Below the pieces are notes generated by a model, which worked only from the letters and a program-made list of their open reading frames with translations, was not told where the DNA came from and ran no database searches. This document shows positions 30,093-39,319 of a stretch of 64,000 nt of DNA, piece after piece (the first letter of the stretch is position 1; each line of letters starts with the position of its first letter). The position numbers and the translations under genes are program-made. The DNA is from Flavobacteriaceae bacterium (GTDB taxonomy: Bacteria; Bacteroidota; Bacteroidia; Flavobacteriales; Flavobacteriaceae), in assembly GCA_947456955.1 (NCBI GenBank), contig CANGTQ010000001.1:1-64000 (forward strand). The letters run 5' to 3'.

Positions 30093-30698
30093 TTAGTTTC
30101 TTTTAATAGAGAAAAGTTCTCCGATTTTAGCATAATTTGAACCAGCTAATCGAGCAATAGGCTTGTAACTTTCTAGATTAATTTTATAGTTATCCATTAA
30201 TACGTTTTCGTCAAAATGCATCATTACTATGCGTCCAATAATTATACAAGCTCCGCCGTTTTTATGGTCCTCAAGAAAGTAATGATGAACCAATTCGCAT
30301 TCAAAAGTGATTGGACTTTCTTTTACTCGTAGTGGTTTTACTTTTATGGATGGGATGGAATCAATATGCGCTAGTGCAAATTCGTCGACATGGGATGGTA
30401 CTGATTGCGCAGTTAAGTTCATTTTTTCAGCCAGAGCTTCGGTGACCATGTTTAATACAAATTGCTTGGTATTGAGCACATTGTTTAGCGTGTCTTTATT
30501 TATGTTGTTACCTCTTCCTGCAGAAAACATAACATGTGGTGGATCATCGCCAACAGCGTTGAAATAAGAGAAAGGAGCTAGATTATTAATGCCATCTTCG
30601 CTAATGCTTGAAATCCAGCCAATAGGTCTTGGAATAATAGCTCCAGTCAAAAGTTTATAAACGGCAGAATAATCTAATTCGTTAGGGTCAAATTGCAT
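30093..30698 (-). CDS. Flavin reductase-like domain protein (DIM6/NTAB family)
   Basis: YKLLTGAIIPRPIGWISSISEDGINNLAPFSYFNAVGDDPPHVMFSAG. Confidence 0.88.
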   Translation of the reverse strand: MQFDPNELDYSAVYKLLTGAIIPRPIGWISSISEDGINNLAPFSYFNAVGDDPPHVMFSAGRGNNINKDTLNNVLNTKQFVLNMVTEALAEKMNLTAQSVPSHVDEFALAHIDSIPSIKVKPLRVKESPITFECELVHHYFLEDHKNGGACIIIGRIVMMHFDENVLMDNYKINLESYKPIARLAGSNYAKIGELFSIKRN

Positions 30699-30837
30699 AG
30701 TATTTATTTTAATACAAATTAAATAAAAATTAACTAAGAACTATTCGTTTTAGCAAATAAATAGCTTGCTTATTTTGAGAATTAATTTCTTTTTAAATTG
30801 TAATAAAGTACTATTTTTATAAAAATATTTACAATAT

Positions 30838-32745
30838 ATGAGCTACTACAAAATACTCAATTTAGAGCATTACTTTAAAATGTACAAAAAGTCGGTTCTT
30901 GAGCCTAGAAAGTTCTGGGATAAGATTGCTGAAGAAAACTTTACTTGGTATCAAAAATGGGATAAAGTATTTGAAGTTAATTTTCAAGAAGCCAAATTCA
31001 AATGGTTCATTGATGCCAAAGTAAATATAACCAAAAACTGTATCGATAGGCATTTGGCTCGACGTGGTGATAAGACCGCTATTATTTTTGAACCTAACAA
31101 TCCCGACGAAAAAGCACTTCATATTACTTACAGCGAACTTTATGATAGAGTAGCTCGAATGGCAAATGTATTACGTGAGCAAGGCGTTCAAAAAGGAGAC
31201 CGAGTTTGTATTTATTTACCGATGATTCCCGAATTGGCAGTTGCAGTTTTAGCTTGTGCCAGGATTGGAGCGATACATTCGGTTGTATTTGCCGGATTTT
31301 CAGCTTCAGCAGTGGCAGCGCGTATTAATGACTGTGAATGTAAAATGGTTATCACGTCAGATGGAAGTTATCGCGGGGATAAAACCATTGACTTAAAAGG
31401 AATTGTGGATGAAGCTTTGCTAAAAACTCCTTGTGTAGAAAAAGTGTTGGTTGTAAAAAGAACTAATACTCCGGTTACCATGAAAGAAGGGCGTGACCAA
31501 TGGTTACAACCCTTACTAGATGCTGCCATTCCAAATAACGTTGCTGAAATCATGGATGCTGAAGATCCGTTATTCATACTTTACACTTCAGGCTCTACCG
31601 GAAAACCAAAAGGAATGGTTCACACTACAGCTGGTTATATGGTTTACACTGCTTACACTTTTAAAAATGTTTTTGCCTATGAAGAAAATGATATTTTTTG
31701 GTGTACTGCTGATATTGGTTGGATAACTGGACATTCCTATATTCTTTATGGGCCATTATTAAACGGAGCGACCACGGTACTATTTGAAGGCGTTCCTTCG
31801 TATCCAAACTATAGTCGTTTTTGGGAAGTAATTGAAAAGCATAAGATAACTCAATTTTATACAGCTCCAACTGCAATTCGTGCTTTAGCAAAAGAAAACT
31901 TAGACTACGTACAAAAATACCCTTTGAAATCATTAAGGGTTATTGGTTCCGTTGGCGAACCTATCAATGAAGAAGCTTGGCATTGGTATAATGATCACGT
32001 TGGTGGTAAACGTTGCCCTTTAGTTGATACATGGTGGCAAACTGAAACGGGAGGTATAATGATTTCTCCAGTAGCTTTTGTAACTCCAACAAAACCAACT
32101 TATGCATCGTTGCCATTGCCTGGAATTCAACCCGTTTTGATGGACGAATTGCGCAACGAAGTTGAAGGGAATCAAGTAACTGGTAGTTTGTGTATCAAGT
32201 TCCCATGGCCATCTATTGCTAGAACCATTTGGGGAGATCATCAGCGTTATAAAGAAACCTATTTTACCGCTTTTCCGGGCAAGTATTTTACTGGCGATGG
32301 GGCTTTACGCGATGAAGTGGGTTATTACAGAATTACGGGAAGAGTAGATGATGTGATTATTGTTTCTGGGCACAATCTGGGCACAGCACCTATTGAAGAT
32401 GCCATCAATGAACATCCGGCGATTGCTGAAAGTGCTATTGTTGGATTTCCTCACGATATTAAAGGAAATGCCTTGTATGGTTTTATTATTCTGAAAGAAA
32501 TTGGAGAAAGCAGAGATAAAGATAATTTGAGTAAAGAAATAAACCAATTAATCTCTGACCAAATTGGTCCAATTGCTAAACTCGATAAAATTCAATTTGT
32601 ATCGAATTTGCCAAAAACACGTTCCGGCAAAATCATGCGACGTATATTGAGAAAGATAGCCGAAGGCGATTTTAGTAACTTTGGAGATACTTCTACTTTA
32701 TTGAATCCGGAAATTGTTGATGAGATTAAAGAGGGAAAAATTTAA
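30838..32745 (+). CDS. acs: Acetyl-CoA synthetase
   Basis: HLARRGDKTAIIFEPNNP; LFILYTSGSTGKPKGMVHTTAGYM; DTWWQTETGGIMISP; SGHNLGTAPIEDAINEHPAIAESAIVGFPHDIKGNALYGF; LPKTRSGKIMRRILRKIAEG. Confidence 0.95.
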   Translation: MSYYKILNLEHYFKMYKKSVLEPRKFWDKIAEENFTWYQKWDKVFEVNFQEAKFKWFIDAKVNITKNCIDRHLARRGDKTAIIFEPNNPDEKALHITYSELYDRVARMANVLREQGVQKGDRVCIYLPMIPELAVAVLACARIGAIHSVVFAGFSASAVAARINDCECKMVITSDGSYRGDKTIDLKGIVDEALLKTPCVEKVLVVKRTNTPVTMKEGRDQWLQPLLDAAIPNNVAEIMDAEDPLFILYTSGSTGKPKGMVHTTAGYMVYTAYTFKNVFAYEENDIFWCTADIGWITGHSYILYGPLLNGATTVLFEGVPSYPNYSRFWEVIEKHKITQFYTAPTAIRALAKENLDYVQKYPLKSLRVIGSVGEPINEEAWHWYNDHVGGKRCPLVDTWWQTETGGIMISPVAFVTPTKPTYASLPLPGIQPVLMDELRNEVEGNQVTGSLCIKFPWPSIARTIWGDHQRYKETYFTAFPGKYFTGDGALRDEVGYYRITGRVDDVIIVSGHNLGTAPIEDAINEHPAIAESAIVGFPHDIKGNALYGFIILKEIGESRDKDNLSKEINQLISDQIGPIAKLDKIQFVSNLPKTRSGKIMRRILRKIAEGDFSNFGDTSTLLNPEIVDEIKEGKI

Positions 32746-32802
32746 TAATTAAAAAATAATAATAACTTTGTTTTATAAATTTAACTTAAATAATTGATTA
32801 CT

Positions 32803-33576
32803 GTGAAAAACTTTAAAACATTAATTGGAATTATTGTTCTATTAATCATGATGGGATCTTGCTCAAATGATAGTAGTTCAAACACAAACAAAATGAGAAT
32901 ATTTGGTAAAGCTACCTACACAAATGCTGCAAAAACTAATGTAACATTATCTCCTCTTACCAGTGGGGTAGTATTAACAAGTTTTAAAATAAACATCAAA
33001 GAAATCGAATTTGAAATTGCTGAAGGAAACGAAGATGGAGAAGATAATGATAACGATAATGATAGCGATGATAACGATGATGGAGTTTATGATGGTGAAG
33101 ATGAAGTAGGTTTATTTGGTCCATGGGAATTGGATTTGCTAAATCAAACTACTCCTGTAACTACCGTAAATATTGCAAACGGAACATATGAAGAAGTAAA
33201 ATTCAAATTAAATAAAAGTTTAGAAAGCTCTTCGGATTTATTCAATAAAACAGTAGAAATTAGAGGAACTATAAATGGAACACCTTTTGTTTATTGGCAT
33301 AACTTCGAGAGTGAATTTGAAATTGATTACGAAGATACTGCCCAAAACTTAGTGGTAAGCAATGGTTCATTCGATTTAATTATCAATATAAATATGGATG
33401 AAGTATTGAGCAATGTTGATTTAACCACTGCGGTTGATGGTAACGGAAACGGAATTATAGAAATTGGTCCAGATGATACCGATGGAAACAACGCTTTAGC
33501 AGAACAACTTAATGACGAAATGGATGATGCCACTGACATGGATGATGATCAGGATGATGATCAAGATGACGATTAA
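32803..33576 (+). CDS. Lipoprotein with acidic Asp-rich regions (possibly DUF4382-like); GTG start likely at 32803
   Basis: VKNFKTLIGIIVLLIMMGSCSND lipobox; EDNDNDNDSDDNDDG insert; C-terminal DMDDDQDDDQDDD; calcium-loop-like DGNGNGIIEIGPDD. Confidence 0.7.
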   Translation: MKNFKTLIGIIVLLIMMGSCSNDSSSNTNKMRIFGKATYTNAAKTNVTLSPLTSGVVLTSFKINIKEIEFEIAEGNEDGEDNDNDNDSDDNDDGVYDGEDEVGLFGPWELDLLNQTTPVTTVNIANGTYEEVKFKLNKSLESSSDLFNKTVEIRGTINGTPFVYWHNFESEFEIDYEDTAQNLVVSNGSFDLIININMDEVLSNVDLTTAVDGNGNGIIEIGPDDTDGNNALAEQLNDEMDDATDMDDDQDDDQDDD

Positions 33577-33598
33577 ATAATTTAAAAATTACAATAAA

Positions 33599-33634
33599 CA
33601 AAAGCCTAATAGTTTAAACTATTAGGCTTTTTTA
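33599..33634. terminator. Bidirectional terminator between convergent lipoprotein and clpB
   Basis: AAAAGCCTAATAGTTTAAACTATTAGGCTTTTTT. Confidence 0.92.
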
Positions 33635-33663
33635 GTAGTACTAATTACTATTTATAAAAAAAC

Positions 33664-36267
33664 TTATGTCACAAGTTCACTTTGGTTTCTAAAAACCAAT
33701 TGACCGTCAAAACTATCCAAAAGGACAACACTATCTGTTGTCACTCTACCAGCTAAAATTTCTTTGGAAAGCTGATTCAAAACTTCTCTTTGAATGACTC
33801 TTTTTACCGGTCGAGCTCCAAATTGTGGATCATAACCTTTCTGAGCTAAGTATTCAATAGCTTCCGGAGTAGCATCTAAGGTAATGTTTTGATGTGCCAG
33901 CATTTTGATAACGCTCTTTAACTGTAAGCCTACAATCTCCTTGATATTGGCATTAGTTAATGGTGTAAACATTACAATTTCATCAATTCTGTTTATAAAC
34001 TCCGGACGAACGGTTTGTTTTAATAAGCCTAGAACTTCTACTTTGGCAGCTTCGGTTGCTGCTTCTACAGAACCTTTCAGATTTTCAAATTTATCCTGTA
34101 TAATGACACTTCCCATATTTGAAGTCATAATAATAATAGTGTTTTTGAAATCGGCTAAACGACCTTTGTTGTCTGTTAAACGGCCTTCATCTAATACTTG
34201 TAACAAGATATTAAATGTATCAGGATGTGCTTTTTCAATTTCATCTAAAAGCACAACTGAATAAGGTTTTCTACGAACCGCTTCAGTCAACTGACCGCCT
34301 TCATCATAACCCACATATCCCGGAGGCGCACCAACTAATCGGCTCACACTATGACGTTCCTGATATTCACTCATGTCGATACGTGTCAAAGCATTTTCAT
34401 CATCGAATAGATATTCAGCTAATGCTTTGGCTAATTCGGTTTTACCAACTCCGGTTGTTCCTAAAAATAAGAAGGTTCCAATTGGTTTTTTCATATCTTG
34501 TAATCCGGCGCGACTTCTACGAACTGCGTCACTTATAGCTTCAATCGCTTCTTCCTGGCCCACAACTCTGCGGTGCAATTCATCTTCTAATTTTAAAAGT
34601 TTTTCTCTTTCACCTTGTAGCATTTTCATTACTGGAACTCCGGTCCATTTGGCAACAACTTCTGCAATATCTTCCCGAGTTACTACTTCTTTTATCAAGG
34701 AAGTACCCGCTTGGTTTTCTTGTAATTGTTTCAATAAAACCTCCAAGCGTTCTTGTGCTTCTTTTATTTTTCCGTAACGAATTTCAGCTACTTTGCCATA
34801 ATCACCATCACGTTCTGCGCGTTCAGCTTCGTATTTAAAATCCTCTATTTCAGTTTTCACTATTTGAATATTGTCGACTACATCCTTCTCCGATTTCCAT
34901 TTGGTGAAAATCTCATTTCTATCTTCTTTAAGATTGGCCAAATCTAGTTTCAGCACTTTCATTTTACTTTCGTCATTTTCACGTTTAATGGCTTCCAACT
35001 CGATTTCTAATTGCATAATTTTTCTATCCAAAACATCTAATTCTTCTGGTTTTGAATTGATTTCCATACGCAGTTTAGAAGCCGCTTCGTCAATCAAGTC
35101 AATGGCTTTGTCCGGAAGAAAACGATTGGTAATATAGCGTTGGGATAATTCTACGGCCGCAATAATCGCTTCGTCTTTGATTTGTACTTTATGATGTGTT
35201 TCATATTTTTCTTTAATACCACGAAGAATAGAAATAGCACTTTCGGAATCAGGCTCGTCAATCATAATTTTTTGAAAACGACGCTCCAATGCTTTGTCTT
35301 TTTCGAAGTATTTTTGATACTCATCTAAAGTTGTTGCGCCGATGGCACGCAATTCGCCACGAGCTAAAGCTGGTTTTAGAATATTGGCCGCATCCATTGC
35401 ACCCTCGCCACCGCCAGCACCAACCAGTGTGTGGATTTCATCAATGAAAAGTACAATATCTCCTTCTGCAGAAGTTACTTCTTTTACCACCGCTTTCAAT
35501 CGTTCTTCAAATTCACCTTTGTATTTCGCACCTGCAATCAATGAACCCATATCAAGTGAATAAACTACTTTGTCTTTAAGATTTTCAGGCACGTCTCCAT
35601 CTACAATTCGATGAGCCAAGCCCTCAGCAATAGCTGTTTTACCAACACCGGGTTCACCCACAAGCATCGGATTGTTTTTTGTACGGCGCGTTAATATCTG
35701 TAAAACTCTTCTAATTTCTTCATCTCTTCCAATAACAGGATCAAGTTTTCCCTGACGTGCTAGTTCGTTGAGGTTTTTAGCATACTTATTCAAGGCATTA
35801 TAAGTTTCTTCAGCAGAAGCAGAAGTTACTCTTTCTCCTTTTCGGATTTCGGCAATAGCGGATTCTAATCCGTTGTATGTTACGCCTTGGTCTTTTAAAA
35901 TTTGGGCAACCTTACTTTTAGATTTGAATATGGCCAAAATTAAATGTTCGATAGAAACATATTCATCGTTCATTTTTTTTGCAATTATATTGGCTTCGTT
36001 TAGTGCTGTATTAGCTTCACGAGACAACATGATTTCGCCACCCGAAACTTTTGGAAAACTTTGAATGGTGCTGTCTAAAATCTTTTTGAATAAATCTACA
36101 TTTACATTGAGTTTTTTCAATATGAATGGAGTTACGTTTTCATCTACCTCTAGAATTCCCTTAAAAATGTGTTCGTTCTCGAGCTGTTGTTGACCAAAAC
36201 TTTGTGCAATCTGCTGTGCTTGTTGCAACGCTTCTTGCGATTTTATTGTTAAGTTGTTTATGTTCAT
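33664..36267 (-). CDS. clpB: ATP-dependent chaperone ClpB
   Basis: [37 protein letters not shown]; two AAA+ modules ([34 protein letters not shown]) with middle coiled coil. Confidence 0.97.
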   Translation of the reverse strand: MNINNLTIKSQEALQQAQQIAQSFGQQQLENEHIFKGILEVDENVTPFILKKLNVNVDLFKKILDSTIQSFPKVSGGEIMLSREANTALNEANIIAKKMNDEYVSIEHLILAIFKSKSKVAQILKDQGVTYNGLESAIAEIRKGERVTSASAEETYNALNKYAKNLNELARQGKLDPVIGRDEEIRRVLQILTRRTKNNPMLVGEPGVGKTAIAEGLAHRIVDGDVPENLKDKVVYSLDMGSLIAGAKYKGEFEERLKAVVKEVTSAEGDIVLFIDEIHTLVGAGGGEGAMDAANILKPALARGELRAIGATTLDEYQKYFEKDKALERRFQKIMIDEPDSESAISILRGIKEKYETHHKVQIKDEAIIAAVELSQRYITNRFLPDKAIDLIDEAASKLRMEINSKPEELDVLDRKIMQLEIELEAIKRENDESKMKVLKLDLANLKEDRNEIFTKWKSEKDVVDNIQIVKTEIEDFKYEAERAERDGDYGKVAEIRYGKIKEAQERLEVLLKQLQENQAGTSLIKEVVTREDIAEVVAKWTGVPVMKMLQGEREKLLKLEDELHRRVVGQEEAIEAISDAVRRSRAGLQDMKKPIGTFLFLGTTGVGKTELAKALAEYLFDDENALTRIDMSEYQERHSVSRLVGAPPGYVGYDEGGQLTEAVRRKPYSVVLLDEIEKAHPDTFNILLQVLDEGRLTDNKGRLADFKNTIIIMTSNMGSVIIQDKFENLKGSVEAATEAAKVEVLGLLKQTVRPEFINRIDEIVMFTPLTNANIKEIVGLQLKSVIKMLAHQNITLDATPEAIEYLAQKGYDPQFGARPVKRVIQREVLNQLSKEILAGRVTTDSVVLLDSFDGQLVFRNQSELVT

Positions 36268-36332
36268 TGTTCTTAGTTGTTTTGTTTATATTTGTTCACA
36301 TTTGGTCAATTTGCATTCCAATATAAATTTAC

Positions 36333-36345
36333 AGACAAAATGTCT
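36333..36345. promoter_or_regulatory. Palindrome AGACAAAATGTCT, copy 1
   Basis: Perfect AGACA-AAA-TGTCT inverted repeat in the divergent clpB/ytxJ-like intergenic region. Confidence 0.6.
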
Positions 36346-36374
36346 TTTATTATATGATTTCCATCATGTTCACA

Positions 36375-36387
36375 AGACAAAATGTCT
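36375..36387. promoter_or_regulatory. Palindrome AGACAAAATGTCT, copy 2 (42 bp from copy 1)
   Basis: Identical 13-mer; an extra AGACA half-site at 36395. Confidence 0.6.
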
Positions 36388-36402
36388 CAAAAACAGACAA
36401 TT

Positions 36403-36789
36403 ATGAGTTTTTTAAAGAATATGTTTGGTTCTAATGAAGAAAAGCAATCGGTTTCAAAAGTGGGATGGAGAACACTAACTGATTTAGGACAGTTGAACGA
36501 AATCATTGATTTATCAACGGAGAAACCGGTTATTATTTTTAAACACAGCACTCGTTGCAGTATCAGTAGAATGGTGTTGAAACAATTTGAAAACGAATTT
36601 GATTTACAAGATAAAGTTATTCCTTATTTCTTAGACTTGTTGGAATTCAGAAATGTATCTAATGAAATTGCCAGTCGATTTGGAGTAATGCATCAATCAC
36701 CTCAAATCATTCTTGTTAAAGATGGTAAAGCAGTTTATAATGCTTCTCATGAGAGTATTGATATTAGTAAATTAGCACAGTTTGTTTAA
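36403..36789 (+). CDS. ytxJ: Bacillithiol system redox-active protein YtxJ-like; preferred start 36403 (track start 36382 lies inside palindrome copy 2)
   Basis: MSFLKNMFG...LNEIIDLSTEKPVIIFKHSTRCSISRMVLKQFE...PYFLDLLEFRNVSNEIASRFGVMHQSPQIILVKDGKAVYNASHESI. Confidence 0.88.
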   Translation: MSFLKNMFGSNEEKQSVSKVGWRTLTDLGQLNEIIDLSTEKPVIIFKHSTRCSISRMVLKQFENEFDLQDKVIPYFLDLLEFRNVSNEIASRFGVMHQSPQIILVKDGKAVYNASHESIDISKLAQFV

Positions 36790-36939
36790 AAAATAATAAA
36801 CCTAACAAGTTCTAAAACGAGTCGGGTATTATTTTATCGTATAATCTAACTAACGAAAATGATTCAATTAGTTAATTCGTTTTAAGGTTATGAAATCTAT
36901 CCATTTTATAGGATATATAATTTTTATAACAGTTTAGAG

Positions 36940-38229
36940 CTATTGCATTAAAAAGGATTTAAATTCCTCATAATTTTTAATTCTTGTGCTCACTTTTTCT
37001 TTGCCAAGCACACTTTCAATTTGTGTTGGAATAGGTAATTTCAAATTTAATAAAGGTTCAACAGTATCCAAGAATTTTATAGGATGTGCTGTTTCCAAAA
37101 ATACTCCAACACTGTTTGGTTGTTTCGCCATTTCTTTTTTCAAGCCGAGATAACCCACAGCGCCATGAGGTTCGGCTATGTATTTTGTTTTATTATAAAT
37201 GTCTTTGATAGTAATCTCTGTTTCAGCATCAGTAAAAGAATACGAAGAAAAATCTTTTTCAAATTCAGATAAATTGTTATGATATAACTCCTGAATTCTT
37301 ATGAAATTACTCGGATTACCAACATCCATAGCGTTTGATATTGTTGCAACGGATGGTTTTGGGTCATAGATTCCTTCTTCTAAAAATCGAGGTACGGTAT
37401 CATTAGTATTCGTAGAAGCCACAAAATGAGCAATAGGCAATCCCATTTTTTTTGCCATAATACCGGCACAAATATTTCCGAAGTTTCCACTCGGGCATGA
37501 TAAAATTATTGGTTTGTTATGTTTCTTCAATTGTTGGTAGGCAAAGAAAATATAGAACATTTGCGGCAGCCAACGTGCTATATTTATAGAATTGGCTGAG
37601 GTAAGATTCTTGTGTTTCAAACTTTCATCTAGAAAAGCTTTCTTCACCATGTCTTGACAATCGTCAAAAACTCCGTCAACTTGCAATGCTTTTATATTTC
37701 GACCTAAAGTTGTTAACTGTCTTTCCTGGATATCACTAACTTTTCCGGAAGGGTAAAGAATGATAACTTCTACACCTTTTATGCTTAGAAATCCACTGGC
37801 AACTGCTCCTCCTGTATCACCTGAAGTAGCAACTAAAACAGTAACATGCTTATCGTCATTACGATTAAAATAACCAAGGCAGCGTGACATGAATCGGGCA
37901 CCAACATCCTTGAATGCCATTGTTGGTCCGTGAAATAGTTCTAAAGAAAACACATTGTCTTCTACCTGAACACAAGGAAAATCAAAACAAAGCGTTTCAG
38001 TTATAATACGTTTTAGTTCCGTTTCCGGAATCTCATCACCAACGAATTGTTTAATAGCCTCATAAGCTATTTCTTCATGAGTCAGTTTTTCGATGTTAGC
38101 AAAGAAAGAATCGGGGAGAGGAGTAATAGTTTCCGGGAAATACAAACCGCGGTCAGGTGCTAGGCCTTCAACAACGGCTTTTTGAAAATTTACTTTATGG
38201 GAGTTATTGTTTAAACTATAATACTTCAT
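36940..38229 (-). CDS. thrC: Threonine synthase
   Basis: FHGPTMAFKDVGARFMSRCLGYF; VLVATSGDTGGAVASGF; SCPSGNFGNICAGIMAKKMGLP. Confidence 0.95.
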   Translation of the reverse strand: MKYYSLNNNSHKVNFQKAVVEGLAPDRGLYFPETITPLPDSFFANIEKLTHEEIAYEAIKQFVGDEIPETELKRIITETLCFDFPCVQVEDNVFSLELFHGPTMAFKDVGARFMSRCLGYFNRNDDKHVTVLVATSGDTGGAVASGFLSIKGVEVIILYPSGKVSDIQERQLTTLGRNIKALQVDGVFDDCQDMVKKAFLDESLKHKNLTSANSINIARWLPQMFYIFFAYQQLKKHNKPIILSCPSGNFGNICAGIMAKKMGLPIAHFVASTNTNDTVPRFLEEGIYDPKPSVATISNAMDVGNPSNFIRIQELYHNNLSEFEKDFSSYSFTDAETEITIKDIYNKTKYIAEPHGAVGYLGLKKEMAKQPNSVGVFLETAHPIKFLDTVEPLLNLKLPIPTQIESVLGKEKVSTRIKNYEEFKSFLMQ

Positions 38230-38232
38230 TTT

Positions 38233-38294
38233 AAGTACGATTTACGAAGTCGGAAGTACGAAATATAATTTGTATATCGTACTTCGTACTTCTA
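38233..38294. repeat. Intergenic repeat/hairpin rich in AAGTACGAA between thrC and thrB
   Basis: AAGTACGA..ACGAAGT..GGAAGTACGAAAT...ATCGTACTTCGTACTTC; arms GAAGTACGA/TCGTACTTC. Confidence 0.75.
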
Positions 38295-38297
38295 ACT

Positions 38298-39218
38298 TTA
38301 TATAATTTTAGTTCCTTGATCATTCACTTTTGAAATATGCATATCAAAGGCAATACCTGTATCTAGGTATGCGTTACTCATAGCATAGGCAACTTTTTCG
38401 GCTATTGCTTGTCCTTTGCATAAAGCAAAAATCGAAGGTCCCGCACCTGAAATTCCGGAACCTAAAGCTCCGTTTTCTAAAGCAGCATTTTTCACTAAAT
38501 CAAAATTGGGAATCAAATGTTTTCTGGCTGGCTCGACTATTACATCGTTAAGCGATCGTCCAATCAATTCGTAATCTTTAGTATACAAACCGGCAATTAA
38601 TCCTCCTAGGTTTCCCCATTGTGTAATAGCATCCTTCAAAGCTACCGTTGGTGATAAAACCGCGCGAGAATCAGAAGTTTTTACTTCAATATGAGGATGT
38701 AAAACTACAGCGTATAGCTCACTCGGACTTTCAATCTTAATCACATCCAACGGATTATAGCCACGAACTAAAGTGAATCCTCCTAATATACATGGAGCCA
38801 CATTATCGGCGTGCTCACTTCCGCTGGCAATAACTTCTCCTTTCATTGCAAAATAAACCAGTTCATGTTTTGAAAATGGTTTACCCAAAAGCTCGTTGAT
38901 TCCAAAAACAGCTCCGGCAGCACTAGCCGAAGAACTTCCAATTCCACTTCCGGCTTTTATTTTTTTATGGATTTCAATTTCGAAACCAAAGTCGGATTGC
39001 GTCGCATTTAACAAAGCCAAACCAGCAACTCCGGCCACGTTCTTCTCTGTTTCCAATGGTAAGTCTGCACCAGTTATTTTAGTAATCTTGATGCCTTTTT
39101 CAGCAACTTTACGAATAATCATTTCGTCACCGATTCCTTCGAGGCACAATCCCATAACGTCAAACCCACAATTTAGATTGGCAATAGTGGCAGGGCAGAA
39201 TATTTTTAATTCGTTCAT
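38298..39218 (-). CDS. thrB: Homoserine kinase
   Basis: IFCPATIANLNCGFDVMGLCLEG; KIKAGSGIGSSSASAAGAVFGIN GHMP kinase motif. Confidence 0.95.
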   Translation of the reverse strand: MNELKIFCPATIANLNCGFDVMGLCLEGIGDEMIIRKVAEKGIKITKITGADLPLETEKNVAGVAGLALLNATQSDFGFEIEIHKKIKAGSGIGSSSASAAGAVFGINELLGKPFSKHELVYFAMKGEVIASGSEHADNVAPCILGGFTLVRGYNPLDVIKIESPSELYAVVLHPHIEVKTSDSRAVLSPTVALKDAITQWGNLGGLIAGLYTKDYELIGRSLNDVIVEPARKHLIPNFDLVKNAALENGALGSGISGAGPSIFALCKGQAIAEKVAYAMSNAYLDTGIAFDMHISKVNDQGTKII

Positions 39219-39280
39219 AAAGTCTAAAGTCTAAAGTCATAAAGTCTAAAGTCGTAAAGTCGTAAAGTCTAAAGTTATAA
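39218..39280. repeat. (AAAGTCT/AAAGTCRT)n 7-8 bp tandem repeat abutting thrB start codon
   Basis: ataaagtctaaagtctaaagtcataaagtctaaagtcgtaaagtcgtaaagtctaaagtt. Confidence 0.95.
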
Positions 39281-39319
39281 ATTTTTCTTTTGACATTCGA
39301 CTTTAAAACTTTCGACTAA

